From: Vesta saturnalis
Lineage: Eukaryota > Arthropoda > Insecta > Coleoptera > Lampyridae
Direction of reading: 5' to 3'
Assembly: GCA_036346205.1 (NCBI GenBank)
Contig: JARFJB010000902.1
Location: 2,365,501 to 2,429,500 of the forward strand
DNA: 64,000 bases
The notes beneath the pieces were generated by a model that was not told the DNA's origin, searched no databases, and saw only the letters and a list, made by a program, of their open reading frames with translations. The position numbers and the translations under genes are program-made. Position 1 is the stretch's first letter, and each line of letters opens with the position of its first letter. Of this stretch, positions 46,556 through 57,014 are shown piece after piece.

Positions 46556-47279
46556 ATATATGAACTATTAGAAGACGATTTTGACCGTAAAACGCAGTTT
46601 TGTTGACAGATAATTGAGATTAATAATCAAAACTTAGATTTCACACGAAAGATCATTTTTTCTGATGAGATCGCATTTGTTTTAAAAGGACACGTGAACA
46701 GACAAAAACTGCAGGTACTGGGCATCTGAAAATCCTCGTTGGACACAAAACTGTCAAACACAGCATCGTCAAAAAATAAATGTTTCGGCAGGTATTGTCG
46801 AAAATCGAATTCTTGGACCTTATTTTTTTGAAGAAACTTTAAACGAGGGACGCTACTTCCACTTTCATCAGTTTGAACTCATCCCCGCTTTAGCTGTTGT
46901 GTTTATTCATCCGCTAGATCCCGATATTCCTCATAATGACATATGGTTCCAACATGATGGGGCACCTGCGCGTTTTGCAATTGCAGTTCGACAATTTCTT
47001 GACACGCCTTTCCCTAATAAATGGATTTGACGCAGAGGTCCTATTGGGTGGCCACGAAGGTCACGGGATTTAACCGCATTAGAATTTTTCTTATGGGGTT
47101 ATTTGAAATCTAACGTTTATGTGAATAGACGAAATAATTTTGATAACCTGAAATAGATAATACGCCAGGAAATATGACTTATTCCAGCAGAGGTAATTGA
47201 AAACTTTCAACGGGAAACAATCTTTCGACTACAAAAATGTATTGAAGTAAACGGACAAAACAGTGGACATTTATTATAA
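46556..47279 (+). pseudogene. Mariner-like transposase relic, C-terminal three quarters
   Basis: From 46556 the text reads YELLEDDFDRKTQFC, a stop, then RKIIFSDEIAFVLKGHVNRQ (first Asp) and, one frame over, NCRYWASENPRW-like sequence, VENRILGPYFFEETLNEGRY and IWFQHDGAPARFAIAVRQFL (second Asp). KWI-stop-RRGPIGWPRRSRDLTALEFF carries the third Asp, again 36 positions after the second. The C-terminus is CIEVNGQNSGHLL before TAA at 47277-47279. There are three in-frame stops and one frameshift. The N-terminal helix-turn-helix is missing. Confidence 0.8.
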
Positions 47280-47425
47280 TTATAATAATTGTTATTATTT
47301 CCTTTGTTATTAAAGTTGATTAACTTTTTTTTTCATTTATCACATACATTTGAAACGTTATTCCGAAAACCGCTGATTTTAGAGATATGATGTTACACAA
47401 AAAAATTCAAACATGGCATCATATA

Positions 47426-47484
47426 CAGGGTGTTCTATTAAAAAAATCAATTATGACTGCATATCTTCTGCTTGAGACACCCTG
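47426..47484. repeat. Paired mariner-type terminus motifs
   Basis: The segment starts cagggtgttctatt and ends gagacaccctg, flanked by TA on both sides. It lies 146 bp beyond the transposase stop at 47279 and probably contains the right end of that element. Confidence 0.5.
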
Positions 47485-48908
47485 TATACAATTTTATTAT
47501 ATTAAAAAACCCGCAACTAAAAATACTAATCGACGTATCCGAGCGTTTTCCCACTAAATAATTCTCTCAATTGTAAACGAATTCGTTCCTTTCACCATAG
47601 TGGGAATTGACCCCACGATCTATTCTTTGCTAGAGAACTGCGTTACGTACTACGCTATGTATCTTTATTGTACTGATGTACACTAACTTTATTAATAATG
47701 ATCACAGTCAACCTTTTTTACTCACGTCATGAGAACCTGCAATTCGCAAATAAACGCTCATAAGTCGGAAACCCGAAGAGTAAGCGTGCGAAACCCCTAA
47801 GTATTACCTTACTCTAAACCAAATTTCTGTATTGTATCACTGAGATAGAAGCTATCAGGATCTTTACAGATCATGTTTTCCGAAGAAAAAAATTGAAATT
47901 AATTTTCACTTCAAAAACTATTGCAGATAAGTATAGAGTATTATTAAGAGAAGTTGTCACACGTAACTTCAGGAAATAATAGATTTAATCATTTTAACAC
48001 AAAACCAATAAATAGTACTTCGTTTTCGAAATGCAGGGCGTCAAAGTTGATTTTTGAAATATCTCCAAAACCAAAAAAGGTATTTTTCTTACTCTTGGTA
48101 TAATAAATCTGGATATAAGGGACATTGGTTTTAGCTTATTAATACGTTTTTAATATGATCAGTGGCGTAGAACGCAAAGAGTAGTGAAACTTCTTAATCC
48201 CTAATTTCTACCCCAATGGAGTAAATGGAATTTTTTTATTAAAATACATAACCTTTGGTGAAGATCTAGTTTGTCTAATTCGATAACTTCAACAGTTGCT
48301 AAGATATTTGCATTTTTAGGTAATTATTACACGTTACATTTAACTAGATCTATAATGTTTAGGTCAAGTTTCTATTTCTAAATGCTTTTATCAACTTCAA
48401 ATTAAAATTCTTCAAAAATTTACACTTACATCACAACTTGATTAAATTTTCTCAAATTTGTTCTTTCATTATGACATTTTTCACTGTTAGTCTTCGACCG
48501 TTAGGCGGTGTTATGATTTAGAAAAATCTAGTTATTCTTTACTAAAATTAGGTTCCATAGTTAGCTTTGTACGTTTATCAAATTGTTATCTTAATCACAG
48601 GCTTATGTTTGCGTTTTCATATTTCATAAATGAGTCCTAACATCTCAACCTACTCTTAGAGATATTACCATTTACTGCGGATGACAACTGTAATTGATAT
48701 CAAAACGTATAAATTTGTATAAAACATGAATAGAAAAAAAGTAATCCATTTAAAAACCCAAAAGCTAATTACTTTAATTATTTTAATTTATCTAACAAAG
48801 TTGAAAAAGAGAGTTATTATAAGTTTTGGTTATGAAGGAATAAGTTCAAAGGTAAATATTTCATTAAAAATTATTATTAATTTTATTAAATACATAAATA
48901 AAAAGTTT
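47485..48908. other. AT-rich stretch with a tRNA-like relic at its left
   Basis: Apart from 47593-47664 nothing is recognised. Confidence 0.5.
47593..47664 (-). pseudogene. tRNA-like relic
   Basis: On the minus strand a D-arm-like tagcgtagtacgtaacgc is followed by an anticodon arm (gttct-ctagcaa-agaat) and a T-arm with a perfect stem (gtggg-gtcaatt-cccac). The acceptor stem does not pair. The anticodon loop is the same as in the array further right, so it is probably a diverged relative. Confidence 0.5.
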
Positions 48909-48981
48909 ACCTCAAGTAGGATTTCAACCTACGACCTGTACTTTGCTAGAGTACCGCGCTAGCCATCTGCCCTATCGAGAT
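48909..48981 (-). tRNA. tRNA-like gene, array copy 1 (anticodon loop ctAGCaa)
   Basis: The minus-strand sequence folds as a cloverleaf: acceptor atctcga/tt-gaggt nearly paired, T8-A9, D-arm gggc...gcgc, anticodon arm gtact-ctagcaa-agtac and T-arm gtagg-ttgaaat-cctac. The anticodon would be AGC (Ala), but the acceptor differs from ordinary tRNA-Ala. A T5 Pol III terminator (aaacttttta) follows the 3' end. The B box ggttgaaatcc has one change from consensus. Confidence 0.55.
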
Positions 48982-49196
48982 TCAAGCCCCAATCCATGTG
49001 TACATTCTAAATATAATGAGATTACAATCAAATTAATTATATTAATGGAATGTGAGCCTGCAATATCGCAAGGATTCATACACACACACCAAAGCAACTT
49101 GACTAGTATTAAATTATTAAAGGTTTTTGTTAAGAACGAATAAGTTCAAAGGTAAATATGTAATTAAAAATTATTGTTAATTTTATTAAATACATA

Positions 49197-49752
49197 CAGG
49201 GTGAGTCATTAGTGCGCCGTCTGAAAATCCTGGCTTTATTATTAAAAATAAAAAAAATGTTATAGCGCCGATCTATATCAGACTTAGATGTGCATCGAAT
49301 AAAAATAGTTTCATTCCTATAGGGTGTTCCATAATTGCAGGACCGGCCTCAGCTTTGTTTTGTTAAACGGAACCCTATATTTATTTAATTTTATTATTTG
49401 TCTTGTTGAATGCATTTTTTCTTTAAAAAAGTGAACATTTATACCTTTACTTAAATTGTTCTGAAGACTTTAATATTAACAGTAGAACTGTAAGGTTTGG
49501 CAGACGGGTACACAAGACCTTGCTCTATATTTTAACCTTCATAATTCCTGATTATACTATACTGGGTGTTTACAAAATATGGTCAATTTTTGCAAATTAT
49601 AAATGACCATAACTTTTGTTTTTTAAATGGAACACCCTGTAGTTTATCATGTCATCTTGTTCTGTTTTTAATTCTCTTACTTATTTATTAAGCATGTAAT
49701 ATGCCTAACGTTACGCGTTCTCGAAATATTTAAGATTTGTTGCAAAATTAAT
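49197..49752. repeat. Left long TIR, family 1 copy 2
   Basis: Runs from cagggtgagtcattag to gttgcaaaattaat. Internal terminus-like motifs are at about 49319 (tatagggtgttcc) and 49628 (aatggaacaccctgta). Confidence 0.9.
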
Positions 49753-49857
49753 GACAATTATGACAAACTGGACGGTCTATACAAAAGTAATAAAGCAAAC
49801 AAAAGAATTTGTATTTGAAAAATCATAAATTATTGAGAAAATTATAATAAGTTATAA

Positions 49858-50903
49858 CTAAATCAAATGCTCGATGTGTCCACCATTTTCTTGCATACAG
49901 GTGTGAATTCTCCCCAAAAAAGAATCTTCAACATCTCGCAGCATATTTTGGTGAACCATTTGAAATGCATTCCGTATTCTAATTTTCATATCTTCTGTGG
50001 TGGTAAGAGATTCTTGGTATACTAAGCTTTTAATATAACAGGAAAAAATCTAATTTTGTCAGATCAGGAGTCCGAGCTGTCCATCCTACTGGCCCTCCCC
50101 TCCCAATCCATTTATTGGGAAACGTTCTGTCTAAATGTTCTCTAACAATGCGACTATAGTTGGGAGGCGCACCATCCTGCTGAAACCACATCCTTTGACG
50201 TATGTCTAACGGCAATCCTTCAAGAAGCCGAGGTAACTCATTTTGAAGAAATTCAAGATAGGTTTGACCATTAATGTTTCTTTCAAAAAAGTACGGTCCA
50301 ATTATATGGTTCCCTACTATCCCGCCCCACACATTCAAAGACCAGCGATGCTGATGATCTATTCTTCTAATAGCGTGGGGATATGTATTGCCGTAATAAT
50401 GGAAATTATGCCTGTTCACAAAACCATTTTTGTGAAAGGTTGCTTTGTCGGTCATCAAAATGTGTTTAAAGAAATCATTGTCTTGTCCTAATCGTTCCAG
50501 TGCCCACTGGGAGAATTCCAAGCGTCTTTGAAAATCATTTGCATTCAGCTCTTGGTTTAGTTGAAAATAGTACGGATGAAATTTATTTTTTCGAATAATC
50601 TTGGAAACACTAGTTTGACTAATACCTGAAGTTTCTTGTGCTAACGTTTGGATTTTCCACTACACTGGTTAGTACCACAAATACGTTTTCTTCGTTTATA
50701 ACCCTTTTTTATCGTTCTTTTCTTTCGTATTGTACATGTCCTGTTCTTTCAAATCTTTCTTTGAGTTTTTCAAATATCTTTGGATCGGAATGCCTGCGCT
50801 CAGGAAATCGTTGTTGATAAATTCTGGAAGCAAGAAATGAATTTCTTTCACCTTCGCCCAAAGCGTAGACCATGTCAATACATTCATCTTGTGAAAATTT
50901 CAT
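49858..50903 (-). pseudogene. DUF4817-type transposase, full-length but frameshifted (copy 2)
   Basis: An ATG at 50903 opens MKFSQDECIDMVYALGEGER and RIYQQRFPERRHSDPKIFEK, the DUF4817-like N-terminal domain. After a frameshift near 50710 the HTH region and linker are legible but broken. The frame 50521-50030 then gives LMTDKATFHKNGFVNRHNF, with Lys in place of Glu after the first Asp, SLNVWGGIVGNHIIGPYFF, MWFQQDGAPPNYSRIV (second Asp) and ARTPDLTKLDFFLLY (third Asp). The C-terminus ends at a TAG complement at 49858-49860. Compared with copy 1 it keeps the start but has more breaks in the HTH. Confidence 0.88.
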
Positions 50904-51132
50904 TTTTCACACTAAACTGAGGAACTAGTGAATGACGTTTAAGCCAAACGTCAGGAATTATAAATCGCAGGCCTACTGGATGCCATTTTTACACTTATTG
51001 CCATATTATAGAATTATGATTCTAAAAACTCGAAGAAGAAGTAAACCTTTGTCCATTAGTGTTTATTAGACCATATTGTCAACAAGATATTTACTATTTG
51101 TAAATATTCAAAGCAAAAGTCATGATTATTTT

Positions 51133-51743
51133 ATTAATTTTGCAACAAATCTTAAATATTTCGAGAACGCGTAACCTTAAGTATATTACATGCTTAATAA
51201 AAAAGTAAGAGAATTAGAAACAGAACACGATGACATGATAAAATACAGGTGTTCCATTTAAAAAACAAAAGTTATAGTCATCTCAAATTTGCAAAAGTTG
51301 ACCATATTTTGTAAACACCCAGTATAGTATAATCAGGAAGTATAAAGGTCAAAAGGTAGAGCAAGGTCTTGTTTACCCGTCTGCCAAACCTTACAGATCT
51401 ACTGTTAATATTAAAGTCTTCAGAACAATTTAAGTAAAGGTATAAATTTTCACTTTTTCATAGAAAAAATGCTCCAACTTGGCAACGTCACAAAATAAAT
51501 TTAAAAACGAAGTACCGTTTTTAGCATTCAACAAGACAAATAATAATAAAATTAAATAAATATAGGGTTCCATTTAACAAAACAAAGCTGAGTCCGGTCC
51601 TGCAATTATGGAACACCCTATAGGGACGAAACTATTTTTATTCGATGCACATCTAAGTCTGATATAGACCGGCGCTATAACATTATTTATATTTTTAATA
51701 ATAAAGCCAGGATCTTGCGACGGCGTACTAATGACTCACCCTG
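51133..51743. repeat. Right long TIR, family 1 copy 2
   Basis: Inverse of the left TIR, starting attaattttgcaacaaatc and ending gactcaccctg. Confidence 0.9.
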
Positions 51744-51757
51744 TATATAACAAATTT

Positions 51758-51831
51758 ACCTCGAAGTAGGACTTGAACCTGCGACATGTATTTCGTTAGA
51801 GTACCGCTCTAACCAACTGCGCTATCGAGAT
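51758..51831 (-). tRNA. tRNA-like gene, array copy 2 (anticodon loop ctAACga)
   Basis: Minus strand: tagcgcagttgg is a canonical A box and ggttcaagtcc a canonical B box. The anticodon loop ctaacga would read AAC (Val), one base away from the AGC of the other copies. The acceptor stem has an extra base (tt-cgagg). The usual T5 terminator just downstream is missing, and the long-TIR element begins 15 bp past the 3' end, so the terminator region has been altered. Confidence 0.5.
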
Positions 51832-52085
51832 TCAAGCCCCAATGGTTGTAAATTTTGTCTTGATGTATGTAGAACTCATATAAATTCCAAATATAAATGA
51901 GGTTACAATCAAACTACTTATAGTAATGGAATGTGAGCCTGTAATATCGCAATGATTCACACATACCAAAGCAACTTGACTAATATTAAATCATTATAGG
52001 TTTTTGTTATGAACAAATAAGTTCAAAAGTAAATATGTAATTAAAAATTATAGTTAATTTTATGAAAGACATAAATAAAAAGTTT

Positions 52086-52158
52086 ACTTCGAGTAGGACT
52101 TGAACCTACGACCTGTACTTCGCTAGAGTACCTCTCTAACCAACTGCGCTATAGAGAT
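52086..52158 (-). tRNA. tRNA-like gene, array copy 3 (anticodon loop ctAGCga)
   Basis: Minus strand: canonical A box (tagcgcagttgg) and B box (ggttcaagtcc), anticodon arm gtact-ctagcga-agtac and T-arm gtagg-ttcaagt-cctac, each with a perfect stem. The acceptor has mismatches (atctcta against tcgaagt). A T5 terminator follows in aaacttttta. The 5' end is 327 bp from that of copy 2, including small indels. Confidence 0.55.
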
Positions 52159-52374
52159 TCAAGCCCCAATCGATGCACATTTTGTCTTTATGTATGTATA
52201 ACTGATGTAAATTCTAAATATAATGAGATAACAATCAAATTACTTATATTAATGAAATGTGAGTCTGCAATATCGCAAGGATTCACACATACCAAAGCAA
52301 CTTGACTAATATTAAATGATTATAAGTTTTTGTCATGAACGAATAAGTTCAAAAGTAAATATGTAATTAAAAAT

Positions 52375-52470
52375 TATTATTAATTTTATTAAATACATAA
52401 ATAAATAAATTCTACTCAAGGTAAACTTTTTATTTATGTATTTAATAAAATTAATAATAATTTTTGAAAA
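52375..52470. repeat. Inverted junction between tRNA-bearing units
   Basis: The sequence aaattattattaattttatt is followed, after a remnant tRNA tail (ctactcaaggtaaacttttt), by its inverse aataaaattaataataattt. This marks the switch from direct to inverted units. Confidence 0.8.
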
Positions 52471-53083
52471 AGAGAAAGTGGTTGCTAGCAAAATAATCTA
52501 AATAATTTCATTTGATTTAGCGTATTAAAATGCACACATTACAGAAATAACCAAACTGTATTTCTTATGATTCTTTTGATAAGTATACAATTTTGGGATT
52601 TGTTGCTTTGCTATAATATTTTTATAGGAGAATTTGGTGGACTTGGATGTATCTAAGATTACTAAACAGTCAAGCAGAAAATAAAAGCTTTATGATACTT
52701 CAGTTTTTTTTATTTGATCAATTTCAGTTGGAGTTTTATACAGTTCAACTTATCTTCGAATCCTTTTAATTACAGAAAAAAACATTTATATATAGGGTTT
52801 TATCAAACGAATAAGTTTCAAAGTAATTTTATATAACAAACTTCAATATTTTATTCTTTTTAAAATTTCACTGATAATACAAACATGGCTGAAAGCACTT
52901 CAAGATCATACCGTTTATGTTTGTATACGGAAACAATATTAGTTTCTTATTATGTGGGAATCCTTGTGACACTGCAGGCTCTCATTCCATTAATATAAGT
53001 AATTTGATTGCAATCTCATGATATTTAGAATTTACATCAGTTCTATATACATAAAGACAAAATTTACATAGATTGGGGTTTGT
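52471..53083. other. Inverted, partly unrelated spacer before tRNA-like copy 4
   Basis: From about 52950 the sequence matches the spacer of the array in inverse orientation (attccattaatataagtaat). The part 52480-52940 is AT-rich and unrecognised. Confidence 0.5.
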
Positions 53084-53156
53084 ATCTCGATCGGGCATTT
53101 GGTTAGCGCGCTACTCTAGCAAAGTACAGGTTGTAGGTTTAAATCTTACTCCAGGT
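53084..53156 (+). tRNA. tRNA-like gene, array copy 4, inverted (anticodon loop ctAGCaa)
   Basis: Plus strand: atctcga acceptor, D-arm gggc-atttggtta-gcgc, anticodon arm ctact-ctagcaa-agtac, T-arm gtagg-tttaaat-cttac. The B box ggtttaaatct has several changes, so it may be a pseudogene. A T5 terminator (aaactttttg) follows. Confidence 0.45.
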
Positions 53157-53307
53157 AAACTTTTTGTTTATGTATTTAATAAAATTAATAATAATTTTTA
53201 ATTACATATATTATTTTCATTTGATGTTTACATCTCGATCTAAGAAGGTCATCTGACAAATAAAAACAAACTTGTCTATTTAAAAAAAAGACAACTTCGT
53301 TGTTACG

Positions 53308-54590
53308 ATGCTCGAGTCGGGATACAACAGGCGCTGCTTTCAGCTGTACCTAGAGGAACGAACAACGCGTGGAGAGCTGTCACCGACGACGTCTCAGGAG
53401 TTAGCGATACCGTCGCTGCTTGATCTGCCATTCGACATAGCGAAAGGCGATGCGCCACCTGCCCTCTCCGCACAGAAGAGGAGGTGGCAAAAGAAGACAA
53501 GACCACCACCGCTAAAAGGTATCACCCCTCTATCAGAGGATCATGGAACAGAAGACCCGCCGACCCGCAGCCGCCACCGAAGAAGAGGCCCGCCCCGGAT
53601 CCACCAGCAACGACGACTTCGTGCTACAGAAGAAGAAGCCTTAGAAGACCCCAAAGGTTCGCCCACCTACGCCGCCGCCCATCGGCAACGTGCTCCAATT
53701 CCTTGAAGAATTTACGGAGAGCCCAACAGCCATGGGGTAGACAACGACACGAGAGGACACCATGAAAAACTGCCTCGGGTAATCTCTCGTCAAACGGAGA
53801 ACTTGGTGGCGTTCTCCCAAGAACTAGACCGACAACGGATCGCCTTTACAAGAGCCAAGGGCTTCAGCGAGGGAATCCGGATCCAGCCTGCCTCACTCCA
53901 GCACTGAGACAGGCTGATGGGTTCGTACCACATCTATCAGTCAAGGAGCGAGCAATTGGCTGAGGTAGTGATAGGTGGCGTTCCCGTAGAACAGTCCGAG
54001 GTAACGTTAGCTAGTATCTAAAAACACAAAACAATAAAGTACGCTGAGCAGAGTCCGCTTCCGAAACTTTGCACTACAAAATCACGAACTGTGGAAATAG
54101 GCCGATCAACTCAACTAATATGAAACCACAGTTACAAAACACTTATAGTACAGAATTAAAGCATTTTTTGTTTTCAGAATGAAGTAGCGAGGACGCCCAA
54201 TCCCCTTGTGATGGTAGAGCTGCCGACCTATGAAGACTGCAAGAAAATCCAGAAGGTGGAGTACGTCGCCCGGCTCCGTGCGACTGTAGAGGAATTGCGG
54301 CGGAAATCGAGCAGTGTCGCTGCATGGTGGCAGCACTCTGTGTAAAATGCGTCCGATATCACCACTCCAGTGAATGCACGAAACCACGAACAGACGGGCT
54401 AAGTGCGTTAACTGCGGTGAGGCCGCAATGCTAGCTACAGGGGCTGCCAGAGGTTCCCTCGACCTCCACAGTGGAAGAAGACGGCAGGACAACAGCAACC
54501 GAAGAGCGACGGCAGACAAAGTTGAGAACTCGGAGGTATCAAGAGCGGCCCCCTCCACTGCCGTTACGCCCTCTGCTCAAATATGTTAGG
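53308..54590 (+). pseudogene. GC-rich retrotransposon ORF1/Gag-like relic with zinc knuckles
   Basis: This stretch is far richer in GC than its surroundings and has long overlapping open frames on the + strand, none complete. Legible pieces are an Arg/Pro-rich leader (53308-53706), VELPTYEDCKKIQKVEYVAR with LRATVEELRRKSSSVAAWW (about 54200-54330), then CVKCVRYHHSSECTKPRTD and, one frame over, RAKCVNCGEAAML. The last two resemble CCHC knuckles of LINE ORF1 proteins, with one residue lost in the first. The base composition suggests an origin by insertion. Clade and boundaries are uncertain. Confidence 0.55.
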
Positions 54591-55122
54591 GTTCGACTCC
54601 ATATTGACCCCCCTTGGAGGTATCAATTTGGAGAAGGCCATACCTGTCATCCGCAAGTTGGCAGTGGTGCTCGCTCAAGCGAGAGCTGCGAACGGACCTG
54701 TGGGGAGCGATCGTCACACACGGTTCAGAGGTGGTTGCACATTTCGGGTAATCATACAAAGGTTTGAAGCGAAGACTGGTGCTCTAGCTAAGTATACAGT
54801 ATCGGTACTTTACTTAAATTCTGTTCTGTTAATACCGACAATGTATTCACACATCTACCACATGTTTCAATTTATTTCAGATACGCAGGGCATCAGTAGC
54901 ATCAGCCACAACTGAGTGACAACAGGACAGTCCACACAACATCTCAACCAACAACAAAATCCCCACATCAGTTCTTTTTTTTTTTGGATAACCACAAATT
55001 TCTACGCCACGATGTCAACAGGCATAATAAACAACCACGCACCCAAAAACTATGAAATCCACGCATTGAAGAGGGCGAGGAGTTCTGAGCAACACACCAC
55101 CAACATTATAATTGTAATAGGT

Positions 55123-55124
<2 letters not shown>
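54591..55124. other. Possible 3' continuation of the GC-rich relic
   Basis: A + frame at 54583-54915 (LGGINLEKAIPVIRKLAVVL) may still belong to the retrotransposon. Nothing firm. Confidence 0.3.

Positions 55125-55193
<69 letters not shown>
55125..55193. repeat. (TA)n microsatellite
   Basis: About 33 ta units. Confidence 0.96.
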
Positions 55194-55195
<2 letters not shown>

Positions 55196-56967
55196 GTATA
55201 TAAACCTTGTTGAACTTGACCTTTTGGCGATATTAATTACTTCTTTGCCGAAATCATGAGGTCTTCAACGACCTTCATCCCTTTTCTTCCTTTCTGAAGT
55301 AACTGTCTTATTTGATTCTTCGCCCAAGTCATCCTGCCTTCGTTTCTGATTTCTATTCCGACCTAGTTCGTATCAGAAGCCGTTATTTCCACCTGACGGG
55401 GTAAGTTACAAATTTTCTGATCATATTTACTAGACAAGTTTTCCGTTATAAAGATTTCTTTTCTGCCCTAAGTAGATTACTAATCGATCTCTCCTGAAAA
55501 ACATCACCACATCTGTACACTTAACGCTTATTCGGGCGTATGCCCAGCGTAAACAATCCTCCTCTTTGCTTTTATGCATATTCTTGAAAAGTATTGAGAA
55601 TCCCTCGGGAAATACCTCCAAGGTGTACGCCTATGCCGGTGTTTTCCTAACTTTGCTTGTCTGAAAGGCGTACGACTGTTCCCAAAGTGAAAATGAAATA
55701 AAACTTTAATTGTACGTTTTAAAAGAGATATGAAAGTATTACGTTTCGTTAAAGTGGTGGAGATAAACCACCAACCGTTTTATTTTGTTCGCATTTTCTA
55801 TAGTTTACGATCCCGTTATTTCATATTCGCATTTTCTTGCATAATTTAATAGAATTATAGCACAGCTACGTAAATAAAAGTGATACCTACTTTATTGTAA
55901 AACAAAAATCGATGAAGCACCGGATGACCTAGTAAACTATATTTATTCTATTGAACTCAAAGCTATTGCACTCATAAATGTGTTGTGAATGTTATTGGTT
56001 CCCATTATATTCTTCTAGGAATAAATTTATGTAAGTTCGCTTCGTATCTCGATATGTTGGCTAGTTTAAATGTTAAGATAAATTCATAGAATTTACAGTA
56101 GAAAGAAAATATTCATTTCTGTTCAATTCAAATTAATACCGGCTTTGAGTGATACTTTAATTACCCAAATATACAAAGAGGATTATGGAAAAGTTATTAA
56201 ACATCAGGTTACATATCTCGAATGACAAAATAAAATTACAGTATTTTCTCATCCTGCATTGCCACTAATCATTCAATTCACAGAGAGTAAAACCGTAAAA
56301 CCCACCGCCAGCCGCGGAAGCCGTCTAACCCGCTTGAACCGACTCAGATAGTCCTGGTGTGTTTTATTAATTTGTTCTATTTTAGTTTTTGTTTTTTTTT
56401 GAGTTTAGATTTAGTTGAAATATCAAATAGATTACACATATTATTTAGAATTAATAAATACTGTATTTGTTAAGATTTGGTAGTTGTCATAGATTATTCG
56501 ACGATTCACACACCCTTCTCTGATTAAGTTATTAGCAGGCAAAGCAAATAGCTAACTAAAATTAAAAGAGTAAAACCGCTTAATAATAGAAGCAGTTTAC
56601 AAGGTATCGCAGTTTAATGTTAAAGGGTTGGTTAGAATTTATGGATTCGTACAAACCTAATGAAAAGTTAGTAAAGACCATAAAATAATAAATAATAATT
56701 ACGCATTATTGGGTGCTACACGGCCAATAATAAAAATTATTTTATTAAGGTTGGTTTTCTGATCTCTCCGTAACTAGAATTGATCTTGTAATTAATCTAG
56801 ATGTAGCCAGTTTAGCTAACTTCCTTCAGCTTCCCAAAACAACTAAACTGACTTCTTGCTTTAATTCAGTCTGACAGTATAATTGTTGGGCAAGGACCGC
56901 TATAAATCTAACAACGTTGAATAACTAACTCTATGAAAATAAATTTTCACACACACACACACACACG

Positions 56968-57014
<47 letters not shown>

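Larger units (their letters stand above)
49197..51743 (-). mobile_element. Long-TIR mariner-like element, family 1 copy 2
   Basis: The ends cagggtgagtcattagt and actaatgactcaccctg are flanked by TA at 49195-49196 and 51744-51745. TIRs are 556 bp (left) and 611 bp (right). The left arm has lost about 55 bp that the right arm and copy 1 keep. The transposase gene is on the minus strand. The element interrupts the tRNA-like tandem array between copies 1 and 2. It is the fuller of the two copies and keeps the N-terminal coding region. Confidence 0.92.
48815..52400. repeat. Tandem array of about 315 bp tRNA-bearing units
   Basis: Each unit holds the tRNA-like gene plus a spacer with shared landmarks: ttggggcttgaat before the gene, and (tRNA orientation) gaacttattcgtt and caagttgctttggtatgtgtg after it. 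Three direct units are visible. After the 2.5 kb transposon is removed, the spacing of copies 1 and 2 is about 0.3 kb. Confidence 0.75.

Noticed and set aside
55430..55621. 63-codon minus-strand frame with even composition (MEVFPEGFSILFKNMHKS)
   Set aside because: Not recognised, and too short and isolated to call a gene; left unannotated.
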